Shown piece by piece: positions 36,070-50,400 of a stretch of DNA of 64,000 bases (its first letter is position 1; each line of letters begins with the position of its first letter). A program made the translations under genes and the position numbers. The stretch is from Carnegiea gigantea (Eukaryota; Streptophyta; Magnoliopsida; Caryophyllales; Cactaceae): NCBI GenBank assembly GCA_029747015.1, contig JAKOGI010002171.1, forward strand, positions 70,608-134,607, given 5' to 3'. A model generated the notes under the pieces. It was given only the letters and a program-made list of their open reading frames with translations, did no database searches and was not told the origin of the DNA.

Positions 36070-36960
36070 TCAATTTAAAAAAAGAGTTCCAGTAACTACC
36101 ATGCCAATGGTGGCAGCTTCTTTCTTGCGCATTACATATGCCCGTCCGACTGCAGTAGGCCTTAGTGGTGGTGTTGCTTGGTAAGGTGGGGCCAAGGATT
36201 TTGCTGCACCCTTCTCTACAGCCTTCAACCTTCATGGGCAGACAGCAATGAGGTGTTCAGGGCTTTCACACTACATACACTTGTTGGTTCCCACTTGGCA
36301 TTCAGGGGTGGTGTGATTTGTTCTTTTGCATTTCCTACAGGGCTCTGCTAAGGCTGTAAGACGGCTCTTGGCAGGAGTAGGAGAAGGTTTCTCTTGGTTC
36401 ACACTCTCACTTGGAGTTCCTCGTTCAAACCCTTTTCTCTTTTGGTTGATCGGGTTCAGGGCCCTTAATTCTACCTTCACTCACCACACTTTAGTGGCTC
36501 GCTCATATAACTCTTGGTAATTTAAGATTGGTTGCCCAACTAATTGATTTCTTATATAGAATCCAGATACTCTTCAAACCTCATCATCTTTAGCCTTTCA
36601 GATCAAATAAATTCACGGACAAACCTAGATAATGCTGCGAACTTACTGGCATACTGCGTCACAGTCATGTTGCCACACATCTTGAACTCCATAAACTCTT
36701 TCTCCTTTTGTCTTTGGACCATAACTGGGTAAAATTTTTCCCTCAACTCACTTAAGAATTTACTCCAGGTGAATTTAGGCCCTAAAAGCCTATCCTTAGT
36801 AGTGTTCCACAAAATATTAGCTTCACCAATCAAATAATACATTCCAATGTTTACTTTCTTTTCTTTTGGCACCTCTATCACTATAAAGATTTTCTCTATT
36901 CCCCTTACCATTCCTCCAATACTACTGGATCATAATTTCCGTCATATACTTTAGGGTTAC
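36070..36960 (-). pseudogene. Element C copy 2: gag with zinc knuckle
   Basis: The capsid part is open at 36603-36911 (GMYYLIGEANILWNTTKDR, SELREKFYPVMVQRQKEK, TQYASKFAALSRFVREF). The nucleocapsid part at 36271-36480 contains a complete zinc knuckle, CRKCKRTNHTTPEC (CX2CX4HX4C). A second knuckle, C..CESPEHHIAVC, follows after a stop that replaces one residue between its first two Cys. A frameshift or stops separate capsid from nucleocapsid. Confidence 0.85.
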
Positions 36961-37656
36961 GTCATGCTACCTAATCTGCTGATTTATCATATTTAGGAGG
37001 GGTTTCAGTAGGTACTTAGGGAATTCGCTTCATTAGTTCAGCTATTAAGGTTAACCAATAGTTCGGGTCCCCAATGCTAATAACTAGCTAAGGGGAATTG
37101 GTGGCATTTCATCAAAATTTGGTGGCACATGATGTGAGGCTTATTCACCGGATCCCTTGCCATGATCCGAGATATCCTCTATATGAACCTCCGCATTATT
37201 TTGCACTAATTCAGATATTCTGATCATACATTAAATGAAACAATTCAATCACTGTAGTATGTCAACATATAAGATAAGCATGCCTAACAGATACATTTAA
37301 TATGGCTCAAATACCATTGAAAACAAAACTGAAAGCTTCATGATATCATTCCATAACTGCTTGTTTACATAAATAGCTGCTTGTTTATATACATGATCGA
37401 TAAAAACATATCACATCTAACAGACTAAGCAAAATCAGCTCTAACTTCTACCCCAACCCCAAACACTAACTAGCCCCCAGCCACTAGATCTGTCACATGA
37501 ACAAAAACAGGAACGAACTATATCATCACGGTTGGAGGGATTGGACTAAGTATATAAAATCTTATATGCTACACAAAATGCAAACATCCAATCTGACCAT
37601 ACTGCATATATTGTAGGCTTAAAATGTAACGTACTTAGGTCAACACCTGAAACAAC

Positions 37657-38220
37657 CTAGCAATCCTTAGATGGATTGTATTCTAGGTCGGACTCATCCT
37701 TCGGATCATCACCTTAGTTGAAGCTAGTGTCCTATACTCCTGACTCTATCTCATTAACCTCCTGATCAACCTACAGCTCCACCATTGCCTCATTAATCTC
37801 CTGATCCACCTACTACTCCACCACTGCCCTATTAATCTCCTGATCCTCCTCTGGATCGTCCTCCTTCTCTAGATGGCCCTCAAAATCCTCCATGGGCTCG
37901 TCATCAGAACTAACTACCACGATCTCTGGTGTGTCGAGGATATCCACCACCATGTGAGCCTCTCCAGGACTGTCGGGCATCAAAGGGATGCTCGGTGCAA
38001 GCAGTGAGGGTGGTCCCTATGCTTATGCGGGTCGTACAGGCGGGGATGTGCCTGGTGTAGAGGCAAAATGTGCTGAAGAGTCTCCATTGTAATCCCCATT
38101 GCTCGAACTCTTTCCGCAACATCAACTCAGAGGTGATAGTCGCCCAAGCCCCCTGGACCTCAAACTTAGGTCCGTCCCAACCTTGGTTCCCTGTCATCAT
38201 GAAATGATGATAATGGAGCC
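37657..38220 (-). pseudogene. Element C copy 2: acidic pre-gag ORF remnant
   Basis: On the coding strand between primer site and gag, one frame reads VVVSSDDEPMEDFEGHL, then EKEDDPEEDQEIN. About two and a half copies of a 13-residue repeat of the type DQEINEAVVE..V follow, then GDDPKDESDLEYNPSKDC and a stop at 37657-37659. The repeat corresponds to a 39-bp tandem DNA repeat. The upstream part includes GWDGPKFEVQGAWATITSE in another frame. Stops interrupt it. No domain is recognised; A has an acidic ORF in the same position. Confidence 0.5.
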
Positions 38221-38580
38221 TGAACTCTACTCACGGATCAACCATGGGCAAGGACCATAACAATCTGCATGCACAGACTATGATGTTGTGAAACTCGAAG
38301 AAAGGGTCTTGTGCATGAGCTATCATGCTGGCATGCAATCATGAAATGTGAGCTACCATGGATGTATTAGGCATCATATTAATAGTATAAGGATTCATCT
38401 AGCAAGGAAAATACAAATGAGGGGCATGTAGAAGATAAGCAATATGCATTTCTGCTATCATAAGTCTATTTCTAATATCACAAGCCTCTAATAGTATAAG
38501 ATATTCCTTACTAATAACCCTTCTCACCCTCCTATATGTAAGCTCCATACTTTGTATCCCATCAGAAAAATCAAAACCTG
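38221..38580 (-). other. Element C copy 2: 5' leader next to primer site
   Basis: Non-coding leader between the primer site and the pre-gag ORF. The 72-codon ORF at 38399-38617 crosses the primer site into the LTR and is not credible as a gene. A matching leader is at 57440-57796. Confidence 0.55.
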
Positions 38581-38592
38581 GCTTTGATACTA
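38581..38592 (-). other. Primer-binding site, C copy 2
   Basis: Reversed, TAGTATCAAAGC lies five bases from the LTR end. It matches TGGTATCAGAGC with two mismatches. The copy 3 site at 57797-57808 (TTGCATCAAAGC) is more decayed. Confidence 0.65.
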
Positions 38593-38596
38593 AATC

Positions 38597-41095
38597 TGTA
38601 ACAGCCCAAATGTACATAATTCATTGTTGGTGTTCTCTTTATTAGTTTCACCAATTAGAAGCAATATCCCAAATGATCGGGGTGTTACCGCCATTCCAAA
38701 AAGGACAAACCTTTACTGGTAAACAATAAATATAGTAACACTAGACAACATTTACATCACAAGGCATTCGCACAATCATAACCTATCAAAACCTTATATG
38801 AACAGTTCTAACATCAAGCCATTCAACTGTCTCAAAGTTTACACCGAAATGTAGCAACTCTTATAGAGTATACAGTTCTAACATAAAAATATTTCACCTA
38901 TAGTGCCAAAAGCATCTCCACACTAATACACCATAGTTCCATTCAGTCTTCCTTGCTCACTTATCACCTTCGGTCCTGCCAGCTTGAGGGCGATTCACTG
39001 AACACTTGCCTAAACCAAGACATGAAAATATTTCAAACTGTAAGCTGACACTCAGTACATGCATTCCTGTATTATTAAACATTCATGGAAGAACTGGTTG
39101 GGCCTACGTTATAACTTATTTTAATTTTAAAACAGGGAATAAGATAAATATAAAACTGCATTGTCAATTATTATCTGATAGTGAACCGCAAGTAACTTTT
39201 ATGATCTGAAGATCGGTGTGCACTTGCCAAGCTAATCTGGGGACCTAGTCTGATGCTATGCAAGTAACTAAAGAGCAATGCCCTATAACTGATAATTGAT
39301 GGGGTCACTAATTATATGACAAATCGCTGATTAAACAGATTCATTGATATACTTACCAAAACATTTAATTTTGATAAATACATGTTAATTTCTAAAGATA
39401 CAGACAGTGAACGTACCTGGGACTTTCAATGTAATTTCACTGAGTATGACTATGCACAAAACGGGAGGAAATCAAAGGTTATGCCTTGATTCTGTGCAAA
39501 AATATTGTCATAATAAATGTATTTATTTTCAGAGCTAATATCTTAGTAAAAGAAAAGTAAGCGCGTAGTAGGGGCGAGAGTAAATGACTTGTAACTTAAT
39601 CTTCTAATCTTCGATTGAGACCTAATTTCCCAATGTAGGAAGCTTAAGAAATCTTGAAAAACTTCCATTTAGAATACAAAACATGACTCCCACAATAGGG
39701 TTCCCAAAGTGGGGCTTGAATACAAGTGTGCCAGTTTTAGTATAACCTGCACAGTTGTAGCAAAACACCCATAATTTTTTCCACAGACCTCAGATTAAGG
39801 CGATTTAAGAGGAATTTAAAAGCTAATGCACTCATCTATTGACCCACAAAAAATAATATTTTTTGGCTAGGCCGATCATTACCAGTTTATTTGCCAAATT
39901 CCCCTGTTTTCTCTCATTTTCCAGCCCCCACTGTCATTGCTTTCTCCTCTCTTTTCACATAAATCCTCATCTAAAATCACTCCTTAAAATCATGTAACAA
40001 AGTTTTGGTTCTTCCCATCACCATGTAAAGCCACCATACTCAATTTTCACCTCATAATCATATACATCAAAGATTCATTTCTTAATTAAATGTACACAAA
40101 TAACATGTTTGCTATTAAAGGAAAGCTAAACCTTGTATAATCATTAAAACCCAAATTTTTGGCCAACTTACTTCTTCTTCATCTCATCGACGATCACCAA
40201 AAGCACCCTCATAAATATTATTACAGATTAAAACTACTAAATCAAATACAAATAATCCAAGAAAAATATACTTCCAACCCTAAGCTTGCATGATCATCAA
40301 TAACCCTAAACCCTAGCATGATCCAAACTCAATCAACAATTAAAAACATCAAAATAACTCTTGTTTCCATCCAAAGAACATGATCAAAACTCAAATCAAC
40401 AAAAACAAGAATAGAAATCAAAAATTCAAAGAAACATGCTTAGAGTTACTCACTTTGAGCTAGAAAAAAGTAGAGAAGGAGGTGATGTTTGGTGGTTTTT
40501 AGGATTGGGGACGGTGACTAGTGGTACTAGGGTGTTGGGGGCTCAGAGGTAGCCAAGGCTAGTTAGAAAACACCAAGAAAAAGGGTGGCAGCTGCTGGGA
40601 GGGTGGCCGTGGGTTAGAGAGAGAAAGGAGAGAAATGAGGATTGAGTTTTTATTGAATTTTTTTTGACTTATCTGCATGCTTGGCTGAATTTTTATCTTC
40701 AAAAATGACTTTTGGCTAATCACAATTAGAGTTAATCATGGTAATTAGTTAGGTTAACAATGTAAACTTGTTGGGCTTCAAATTGGAACGAAATAAGTTG
40801 GGTTTGGGAACAAAATGCTCTGTAATGATAATATTTTTACGTAACTCAAAATTAAATTTTTGTAATGTTATGGAAAATAAAATAAATCACTTAGATTATA
40901 ATTGGTAGGGCCTACTATCAATTCTCACAAAATTTTCGTTAATAATTAAATAAACAAATAAAACTCGAATCGCTAAGTGAGTACCCAAATAAAGTTTTTC
41001 CCATTGGGATGATTAAATACGAAACATAAGTATGAGAAAATTATCTACATGGGTTAATTAAATAAATAAATATAATTTAGGGTTGGGTTATTACA
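38597..41095 (-). mobile_element. Element C LTR 3 (2499 bp)
   Basis: A complete LTR, TGTAACAGCCC to GGGTTATTACA on the plus strand. It keeps the segments that LTR 1 lost. It is clearly more diverged from LTR 1 and LTR 2 than those are from each other. The conserved block is at 39211-39308 and the telomere-type repeat pair near 40303. The candidate TATA position has changed (CATTACAGAGC). Confidence 0.9.
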
Positions 41096-41119
41096 GTCTT
41101 CCCCTCTTAAAGAGTTTCA

Positions 41120-42283
41120 TCCTTGAAAATTATGAACTTTGCCATATCATGTAAGATTAACCCAAATAAGTATGGGTACTTTGATTTCATTTCTTCTTCG
41201 GTCTGCCAAGAAGGCATGATTTGCCCAAAGCACCTTGACTAGTGGTATCTGCTTGTTGCGCAACTGGTTAATCCTACGATCTAGTATTTGGATTGGTCGG
41301 TCCTTATATACTAGATCTTCAGTGATTTCAAGAGGTTCAGATACAATAGTGTGGTCTGGATTTGGAATATACTTCCTGAGATGAGAGATTTGAAACACGT
41401 TATGCACGCATTCTAGTTCTACTGGTAGATCCAACAGATATGCTATGGGATTTAACTTTTCAATGATTTCACAAAGTCCAGTATATCTTGGACTCAATTT
41501 TCCTCGTACTCCAAACCTCTTGATACCTCTAGTTGGCAAAACTTTCAGAAAAACATTATTGCCTACTTGAAACTCTAGAGGCCTCCTTCTCTTATCCGCA
41601 TAACTTTTTTGCCGACTCTGGGCAACCCTAATATGTTCCCGAATTTTTTTTCTTGTTTCAATAGTTTCTTAGATCATTTCAAGACCTATGATCAATGCCT
41701 CACCCGAATCACTGCAACACAGCGGGGTTCTACATTTTCTCCCATATAAAGCCTCAAACGGGGCCATTTTGATAGTGGACTCGTAGCTATTGTTATAAGA
41801 AAACTCCAGCAGTGGTAACTCGTCTTCCCACTTCTCTTGGAATTCCAATACACATGCTCTTAACACATCCTCTAGAATTTGATTCACTCTTTCAGTTTAC
41901 CAATCTGTTTCAGCGTAATAAGAGCTACTAAAGTTCAATTTGGTCCCAAAGGCTTGTTGAAGTGCGTGCCAAAATCGGGCTCTGAATCTTTGATCCTTAT
42001 CTAATACTATATCTAAGGGTATCCCGTGTAGTCAGACTATCTCCTAGACATACAGTTGGGCTAGTTTTCCAACTTCCCAAGTATCTCTAATTGATAGAAA
42101 ATGAGCCGACTTGGTAAGTCAATCAACTATGACCCAGACAGCATTCTTCTTCGGGGCAGAAAGGGATAAACCCACAACGAAGTCAATTGAGATTGAATCC
42201 CACTTTCAAGTGGGAATTTCTAGAGGTCGCAGTTCACCCACAGGACGTTGATGCGTTGCTTTAGCTTTCTATTAAGTTAGACT
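41120..42283 (-). pseudogene. Element C copy 3: integrase core, C-terminus and chromodomain
   Basis: This is the 3' half of integrase, split from its start by the CACTA element. The open part 41669-41887 has QILEDVLRACVLEFQEKWED, SYNNSYESTIKMAPFEALYG and RKCRTPLCCSDSGEAL. The open part 41147-41539 has GKLSPRYTGL, VHNVFQISHLRKYIPNPDH and then PLVKVLWANHA, the chromodomain start, kept in frame here before a shift. The Glu block (near 41905) is damaged: a stop replaces Gln before TERV. The second Asp block (near 42000) is decayed. CACTA insertion follows at the zinc-finger Cys codon. Confidence 0.86.
42281..42283. other. Target-site duplication of CACTA element, left
   Basis: ACT, repeated at 53064-53066. 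Three-base duplications are the rule for CACTA transposons. Joining the flanks restores the C integrase sequence seen at 27318-27340. Confidence 0.85.
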
Positions 42284-42295
42284 CACTATTAAAAA

Positions 42296-42560
42296 ACAGG
42301 CCATTAAGGACAAGAAATCTCGTCACAAAAGGTACTGGAACTCATCGCAGAAGGTATTCGCAATAAGAAATGCGCCAAATCAACATTCGTCTCAAAAGAT
42401 GCGGTTGTTAATGACTGTGTTGCATCTGTGACTAGTTTTATTACTCGTCTTAAATTCTATCTTTTGGGATGAGGTGTGTACCTCGTTGTAATTGTAGGTA
42501 ACCTTTCGCGATGAGAGACTACACTCATCACCTTTATTATTCTTTTGCGACGAGTTTCCC
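42296..42560. repeat. CACTA left subterminal repeat region
   Basis: Variants of a CTTTTGCGACGAG motif occur in both directions: TCGTCACAAAAGG, CTCATCGCAGAAGG, CGTCTCAAAAGATGCGG, CTTTCGCGATGAGAG, CTTTTGCGACGAG. Such arrays are the usual binding sites of the TNPA-type protein. Confidence 0.65.
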
Positions 42561-42666
42561 TTCTTATCACCAATGTTATCAGTTCTTCAACAAACACTCT
42601 ACTCACACCCCTAAGAATTAAGTCATGTTTTTTTGTCCCCTGTGATAAACTACTTTATGACATGTG

Positions 42667-43074
<408 letters not shown>

Positions 43075-43148
43075 ACTTGCATGCCCAAAACATAGGTATG
43101 ATACATCATTAGTTTGATAAGCAATGCAAGTACATACATAATTATCTT

Positions 43149-43384
43149 AGCACTAATTTCAAAAAGGAAAAAATACATGCACTTATTATGCATTAGCAGA
43201 AGCATGTCTATGTTGTGCCATCCTCCAAAAGTATTTTTGCCTCAAAAATTCGTGTTACATAATTGGGTTAACACTAATCTCAAAAAGGGGGGAAAAAAGC
43301 ATGCATTTGTTGTGCTTCAATAGAACCATGTCTATCTTATAGCATCCTCCAAGAGTATTTTTGCCCAAAACATTCATATTTCAC
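43149..43384. repeat. Imperfect tandem repeat, two units of about 115 bp
   Basis: The unit runs CACTAATTTCAAAAAGG, CATGTCTATGTTGTGCCATC, AGTATTTTTGCC. It is found at 43149-43258 and again at 43270-43384. It lies between the TA run and the end of tnpA. A weaker threefold repeat around AACCCAAA follows (near 43466, 43628 and 43752). Confidence 0.65.
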
Positions 43385-44250
43385 CTGCAAAAAGTACAGC
43401 AAGAGGGGACATATAAAACCCAAGACGGCGTCAACTTGGTGATGATCAGATACCAAGCCTACCTATGCAACAACCCAAAAAAATGAAGGGATAGTGTAAA
43501 ACTTACATAGAGAGGCCTTAATATATGATTAGATACCAAGCATGCCATAGATAGAGAGGATGTATAAAATTTAAAAAATTTAATAAATGTTTATTTTGAA
43601 GACATCAACACCAAACTTGTCGATGTAACATCCCAAACAAATCAAGGGCCAGTGTAGAACTTATGGCATGAAAAAGGTGTCCAAAAACTCCATAGTTAGT
43701 TACTTTACCTACAGATCAACTTAGTCATGATCAAATACCAAACTTACCTATGCAACAACCCAAAAAGCGGAGGAATGAAGACCACATATAGATACCTAAT
43801 CATCTTGATCATGATCAGATCCAGAGGTAGCACCACCCCTCGAGGCATCTAATGGTGGTTGGGTAGACATCACCATTTCAAGAACAATTCTCATTTGATC
43901 TTCTAGCTTTTTTATCTCCCTTTTATGGGCATCCTCCAAGTCATCTATACTTTTATGTAGCGAAACGTTCTCTTTCTTCTTAACACGAAACTGAGCTTGA
44001 AGCTCAACTCCACTTGGAAGTGGCCCTCTCACATCCTTAGGCTTCATACCGTATCCAAAGTATGTGACATGATTGCGATCTTATGGCCCAAAATAGTCCT
44101 CCACTAATTCAAATGCGGAGTAATGTGGGTTCTTTGTTGAATTGGCTAGGATCTCTTCTTGTAAATACATAAAAAGGATAGCTTTAAGTAGCATTATTCG
44201 GCCAAAGCATCATTCACCCAAACCGTATGCAAAGACAACACATGGGTACA

Positions 44251-44360
44251 TGTTTGGATAGGCAAACAGTATGCAAGTTTGGGTGCTAAACATAACAGTA
44301 TATGCAACCATATTTGGATAGCCAAACAGTTTGGGTGCTGAACATAATAGTAAATGCATA
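44251..44360. repeat. Imperfect tandem repeat, two units of about 55-60 bp
   Basis: TGTTTGGATAGGCAAACAG, TTTGGGTGCTAAACATAA, AGTATATGCA is followed by TATTTGGATAGCCAAACAG, TTTGGGTGCTGAACATAA, AGTAAATGCA. It lies in a presumed intron of the tnpA-like gene. Confidence 0.7.
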
Positions 44361-44399
44361 AAAAGGATAAGATATACAAGTATTTCTCAAACAAGTATA

Positions 44400-45900
44400 T
44401 TCAACTGCTATTGCAAAACCTAACCATCAGAGCATTTTCTGCAATCAGTGTCTAAAATTGGAGATGAAAGATGAACACAACAAGAAACATATACAAGTAT
44501 GTTCAGCTGGGCCCTCAAGGCCTACAATAGGCTCCTCAATGGAAGCAGCCATAGCAGTAGTAGTGCTATGCCTATGGCTACGAACCCAGTGAGAATTCCT
44601 CCCTGAACACAATGCAAAAATTGCTTAACAAACACCTCAAGAAATACTTATATCAATTACCTTCATGAAAACCCAGAAATAATATCGAATGATCGAATCA
44701 AGAAAGATCAAAACAACAGTTTAGCTTACAATATGATATCAAAATCGATGAGATCCCTAGATGATAAGAAACCTACCATTATAATGATGGGTTCAAATTT
44801 GCAACAACAAGAAGGAGAGTAGTAGTAGTTAATTCGATTAAAGCTTTGAAAATCAAATTTTAAATCTGGATATGAGTGTTTTTCTAGTTTAATTTTTCAA
44901 ATCCTATTTTAATCCTAAGTTAGAGTAAACCCATACACTGAAAATCAAATTTTCTATTTAAAGCTAAACAGAATAAGTGATACTATGAGTTAAAATCTAT
45001 ATTAAAACCTCTTGATTACTATAATAAAAGAATACATAGGGTTCAAATTTTTACTAAGCATAATTACGTGACTAAACACAAACATATCAACTAGCATCAG
45101 AGAAAGCAACCTAAGTGTTTTAAGCCTTGAGGCCTTGAGGGCCATTATACTATCTCATCTAGTCATTGAGGGCCATTATACTGGTAATAGTTTGTGGACA
45201 TGTTCATAATGGTTCCTGGAGTCATTGAGCTTATTGGAATTCTTATGCTTTAACTAAGAAACATAACTAGGCCTATAATAATCAGCTGAAACGTTAACCT
45301 CAAAGTTGATTTCTTCACAGGATGTTTGAATAAGCATTATAGGAATGCCAATGCATTATCCATGCTTCAATCCTAGGAGAGTTCCAGATAAAAGTGATGT
45401 CTTAGAGAACAAAAAGCAAAAACCATTGATTAGACTAACAATCATCAACTGAAGCTTTCCGTTAAATTGGCACCATACATAAACACGAGATAAAGCAGAC
45501 TCAATGTTCATCAAACATCCTACAATTTTAGAAACTCAGAAGTGCGTAACTGACCTAAATCAACCCAAGATAAATGGAAAACAAGGGTAGCAATTTTGCC
45601 GTGTCTATAAGCATCAAACACCATATATAGATAGCATAAATCAAAAGAATGAATATCCAGAATTCTTATAGCATTTTATGGAAAAGAATACAAAGGTCTA
45701 TTTTGCAATGATAAGACATGGTGGCGAAAGCAGATTTTCGGTAGTTGTTGAAAATGCTTTGATCTGATCAGAGAAGAACAGCAAAGTAAATTTCCTTATG
45801 TTGAATGGCCAGAGCAAGATAACTTAGCCATTACCAGTAACTTGAAATGCAAAACAGGAAGAAGAAGAAATTAGAAAATGAGCCCGAATCAAATGGGCAA
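44400..45900 (-). other. Non-coding stretch inside the tnpA-like gene
   Basis: About 1.5 kb of AT-rich sequence between the last exon and the middle exons. I see no exon-like coding stretch and no repeat except two similar GAGGGCCATTATACT segments near 45139 and 45165. Most likely intron. Confidence 0.4.
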
Positions 45901-47409
45901 GCTAAATTACCAACTTGTTAGAAGATTCCTCATCTAATGTGCTGGACTTTTGTTGATGTGTTTCCTTAAATATCTCAACAACTATTGGCATATTCCCATC
46001 TTTACCACCTTGAAAGCAGTTTAACAAACTTAATTAAAAAAAGGCAACAACATCAATATTGATTGAAATATGAGATGGTCATGTGATTACCAAAACAGCA
46101 GCCCACGTATGTTCTTTTGCATTCTCATCAATCTCATTCCAAGAACATAACAGACAGGACGTACACTGGGATCTCAAATCAATTTACCCATATGCCTTGT
46201 TACTATCTTATGGTTGACACCAACTCGTCTGTTATGAAAGTAAGTGACTTCAAGCTTCTCTCCATTCTTCAAATTTCATAATTGCTTACACTTATTTGGA
46301 CTATGCCACCATTGATTCGCTCATCTTTTTCTTTTTAGACTATTTGCACCAGAATAACCTATGAAAAACATAATTTTTAAGTAGCATCATAGTCAAAAAA
46401 TACTGCATGAAGTGTACAAGAAAAGTCCTAATTAGAGAATCCTAATCCCTAAATTCTTCCATTCAGCCTGCATAGCCTCTAGTGCCCAGTAGATCACTAG
46501 CCGAAAATCCTAATCCCTAAAATCTACAAATTAACAATTGAAATAGCAAAAAGGTAAATCATAAAAACAGAGAGCAACGAAAAAGAAAATGACCATAGCT
46601 GAGGAAGATCCAAAGCTGAGACAATGCAAGCACCAGTCCAGGCACCAGAGGCAATTTGATAGAACGTGCACCTATCATTATAAGAGGGAGTGTAAGAGGT
46701 ACATAAAAAAAAAGAGGCATTAGAGGAAGGAGCGGGAGACATAGATGGGGCAGATTACTGAGGAAACTAATTAGAGTAGCAGAGTTACTGTTTTACCTTA
46801 ATCATCAACAGATTCCACAACATTAGCACGTTTGATGTTGTCTTCAACTTCTTGAACATTATCTCTGTTATCAAAATCTTCTTGAACTTTGATATTAGCA
46901 TTCATGCACTCCATGTGTTAACCAACTTCATTAACACATTGGTCTGTGGTTTGGCCAACAATCTTGCTCTTAGTACTTGTTATTTGGCCAGACTTTGTAT
47001 TGCTGTGCGTTATCTTTCTAGGCAAGGGGACTTGCTTTTCTTTCAGTTGCTTCATGCTTTTCTTCATTAAACAACCCGGAGGTAAATAAACATGACGTTT
47101 GTTGGAAGTAGCCATTCAGACCTACGTCAACGAGTAGGATAAGTCAATATCATAAAATTCCATGTTTTACAACAAAAAAAAAAGACACTCTCTAACAGAG
47201 ACCTGCATTAATGAGCAGCCATTTAGACACTCTGACATAAATAATAGAGAGCAACAAATTCCATGTGTGAAATAAAGTACATAAAATAAACCATCAAAAG
47301 TAAAAGCTTTACAACAATATTAAGCTACCCCATCAAAAGGTTTACAACAAAATTAAGCTGCCCGTCAAATCTACAATGTTTAGAAAAGATTAAATGTAAT
47401 TTCATATTT

Positions 47410-50400
47410 TTTTTGCTCTCTTTCATTTTTTTGCATCAACAACTATTATCTCGACATCATCTCTTTGCAAGTTCACTTGATCATTGAACTCATTGGAGTG
47501 ATATTCAGGATGCTGAGGAGTGAAGGACTCCATCTGTTAATATGTTTTATGAACATCCATCGTATTTGGCTGTAGTTCATTCGTGTTGCTGGCATCTTCA
47601 TCATTAGTTGGTAAGGGTATATTATAGGCATCTCGAGGTTGCACCTTTGTAGCAAGAAGCCAACCTTTGTTTGTAAGATCATTGCAATAGAATACTTGTG
47701 ATGCCTAACTTGTAAGAATAAAGGGATCTTTAGTCTTCAACTACCTCTAGTTATTAACACTCACAACACCGAATTTACCCACTTTTATCCCTCGAACAAT
47801 ATCATGCACATTCCATCACCTACACTGAAATAACACAACATAGTTGCTTCTAAGATATTCTGGTATGATAATCTCAGTCAAAACCCCATAATAATCTATA
47901 TTCGATCCTTTCCCAATGTTACCGACCACGAATACACCACTATTTTGAGTGCGAAGATTCTTCTCTCAATCTTTGGTATGGAACCTATACCCATTAATAA
48001 TGTAACCACTAAAGGATGTCACATATTACTAAGCCCATGCGATAATGACAATAGCTCCTCTCCCATTGTGCAACTTCCTTCTTTGTACAGATGTATGATC
48101 TGTAGGGAAGTTTTTTAAAAAAAATCACTCCCACTACAACAGATTTTAGTATATTTAAAGATAATAACATAATGGAAGAGCACACTTACCTTATCTTTAA
48201 ACCATTGGAGGAAATGCTTATCTTGATCTTCAATGGTCATTTGTAATCCATTTTCAGTCAATATTTCTGTACGCTCTCTAGCATATATTAAAATCAAGTC
48301 TATTTATGAAATGTTCATGAAAAACACATTCAAATAGAGCCAACAAACTTCATATTGTTCTCAAGCATACCTCAAAATTGGTGCAACTTCTCAAAATTTT
48401 TTAGAATATACAAATGTACTTTCTTCTCCCACGAGCATCGAGATTGCACATTTTAGATGCTCCTAAAGGCCTTCTGCTATGAGAAAAGATAAATACATTT
48501 TTCTCTTCAGTACCCCCATCATAATTCCTCTCAACTCGATTGAATGCTGTCTCATCTGAATGTAGGTACCTTGAGCAAAGAGTCATACATTCTTCAGCAA
48601 TGTATCCCTCTGCTATTGAACTTTTAGGTTGAGCCTTATTTCAAATATAATACTTATATGTATGTAGCTTAGTTTCACCAGAATATGTCCATCGAAATTG
48701 AGAAGGTCTAGCAATTAATGACTCATCAGCTAAGTGAATTGGTAAAAGTAACATCACATCAAAGCACGGTGGAGGAAGGTACATTTCTTACTTGGAAAGA
48801 GTCAAAGGAATTTGCTTCTTAATTTGCTCAACATCTTCCACTTTCAATGATTTCAAGCACAACACTTTGAAAAACATAGCCAACCCATTAAATGGCTCAG
48901 CAACATCTTTCACTAAGAGGCCACAAATTATAATTGGGTGTAAGTGTTGTAAAATTATATGACGGCCATGACCCTTGAGACCAGAAATTTTGCATTCCTT
49001 CAAATTCGCGCAATGAGAAATGTTAGAAGAAAACCCATCAGGAACCTTTAGCTCTTTTAAATATCTGAAGAAGGATTCTTTTTGCTCTCGAGAAAATGAA
49101 TGAGAAGTTGGTGGAACCTCAAGTTTGTTGCCATTTTAGACATGATGTAGCTCCAGTCTAATTTGCATGACTTGCAAATCTAATCGCGACCGAACTATGT
49201 CCTTTATCTTTCCCTTCATGTTCATCATAGTCCCCAGGATAATATCACACACATTTTTCTCAGTATGCATGACATCTAGGTTATGACGTAACAACAACGA
49301 CTTCCAATAAGGCAACTTAAAAAAAGATACTCTATTCGTTCTAATTATCCCCCTTAAGTGTATGAGATATTTTCTGTATCTTGTGGGAGGCGTGAGTCAA
49401 AGGAACATTTTCACGATCTTGGACCTGAAGGAGGATAGCATTCCCTAATAATGGCTTTGGTGGAGGCTCTTTTTCAGCCTTTCCAAATATATCTTTCTTT
49501 CTTCTCCATGGATGATTGATAGGAAGAAAACGACGGTGGCACATATACCTCTGCTTACAACAATTGCACAACCTAAATGAATGAGTCCCTTTATGACAAG
49601 ACACACAAGCTAACTTTCCCTTTGTACTCCAACCTGATAACATTCCATATGCAAGGAAGTCATGAATAGTCCAAATTAAAGGGGCATGAAGATTAAAAAT
49701 TTAGCACTTTGATGCATCATAAGTCTCAACACCAACCTCCTAGAATTCTTTCAACTCTTCTATCAATGGCTAGAGATAAACATAAATAGCTTTACTGGGG
49801 CCATCTGGTCTAGGAATTAACATAAAAAGTATGAAGTTAGATGGTTTCATACCTAACCAAGGAGGCAGATTATATGGAACTAGCATCACTAGCCAAATGC
49901 TGTATGGTGAAGATACATTATTAAAGGGTTGAAAACCATCACTTATAAGGCCTAGCCTAACATTGCCAGGATCTGAAACAAAGTGTTCGTGAAGTTCATC
50001 AAAATGATTCCATGCTATTGAGTCTGCGGGATGTCTCATGACTCCATCTTTCACCCTTTTATCATTATGCCAAGTCATCTCATAAGCTATCTTCGAGGAC
50101 ATAAATAGATGTTGAAGTCTTGGCTTTAGAGGAAAATACCTAAGTACCTTCAATGGAACTCTCATTTCATTTGCTTTTTTGATGATTTCTCCAGTCTTTT
50201 TATCAATTTTCCATCTTAGTGCACCACACACCTTACAATTGTTCAACTTCTTATCATTCCTGAAAAAACACATACAATCATTCATGCATGCATCAATCTT
50301 CTACGAAGATAATCCAAGATCTTTGATCATCTATTTTGCCTTACAATAAGAATTAGGCAACTGTGATTTTGCTAGAAGCAACTCCTGTTTTAAGAATTTT

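Larger units (their letters stand above)
43796..47115 (-). pseudogene. CACTA tnpA-like gene (plant transposase, Ptta/En/Spm type), several exons
   Basis: Exon-like pieces read leftward from ATG 47115 (MATSNKRHVYLPPGCLMKK, basic). Next come NGEKLEVTYFHNRRVGVNHK, RHMGKLI, and SWNEIDENAKEHTWAAVL (46090-46290), then GGKDGNMPIVVEIFKETHQQ (about 45930-46015). The last exon holds YFGYGMKPKDVRGPLPSG, a coiled-coil-like KKKENVSLHKSIDDLE..HKREIKKLEDQM, and an acidic end SGSDHDQDD with a stop at 43796. The order fits the plant transposase 24 / TNPA family. The long gaps between pieces look like introns. A stop interrupts the KLI..DPS block and another the last exon. It would bind the subterminal repeats. 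Confidence 0.75.
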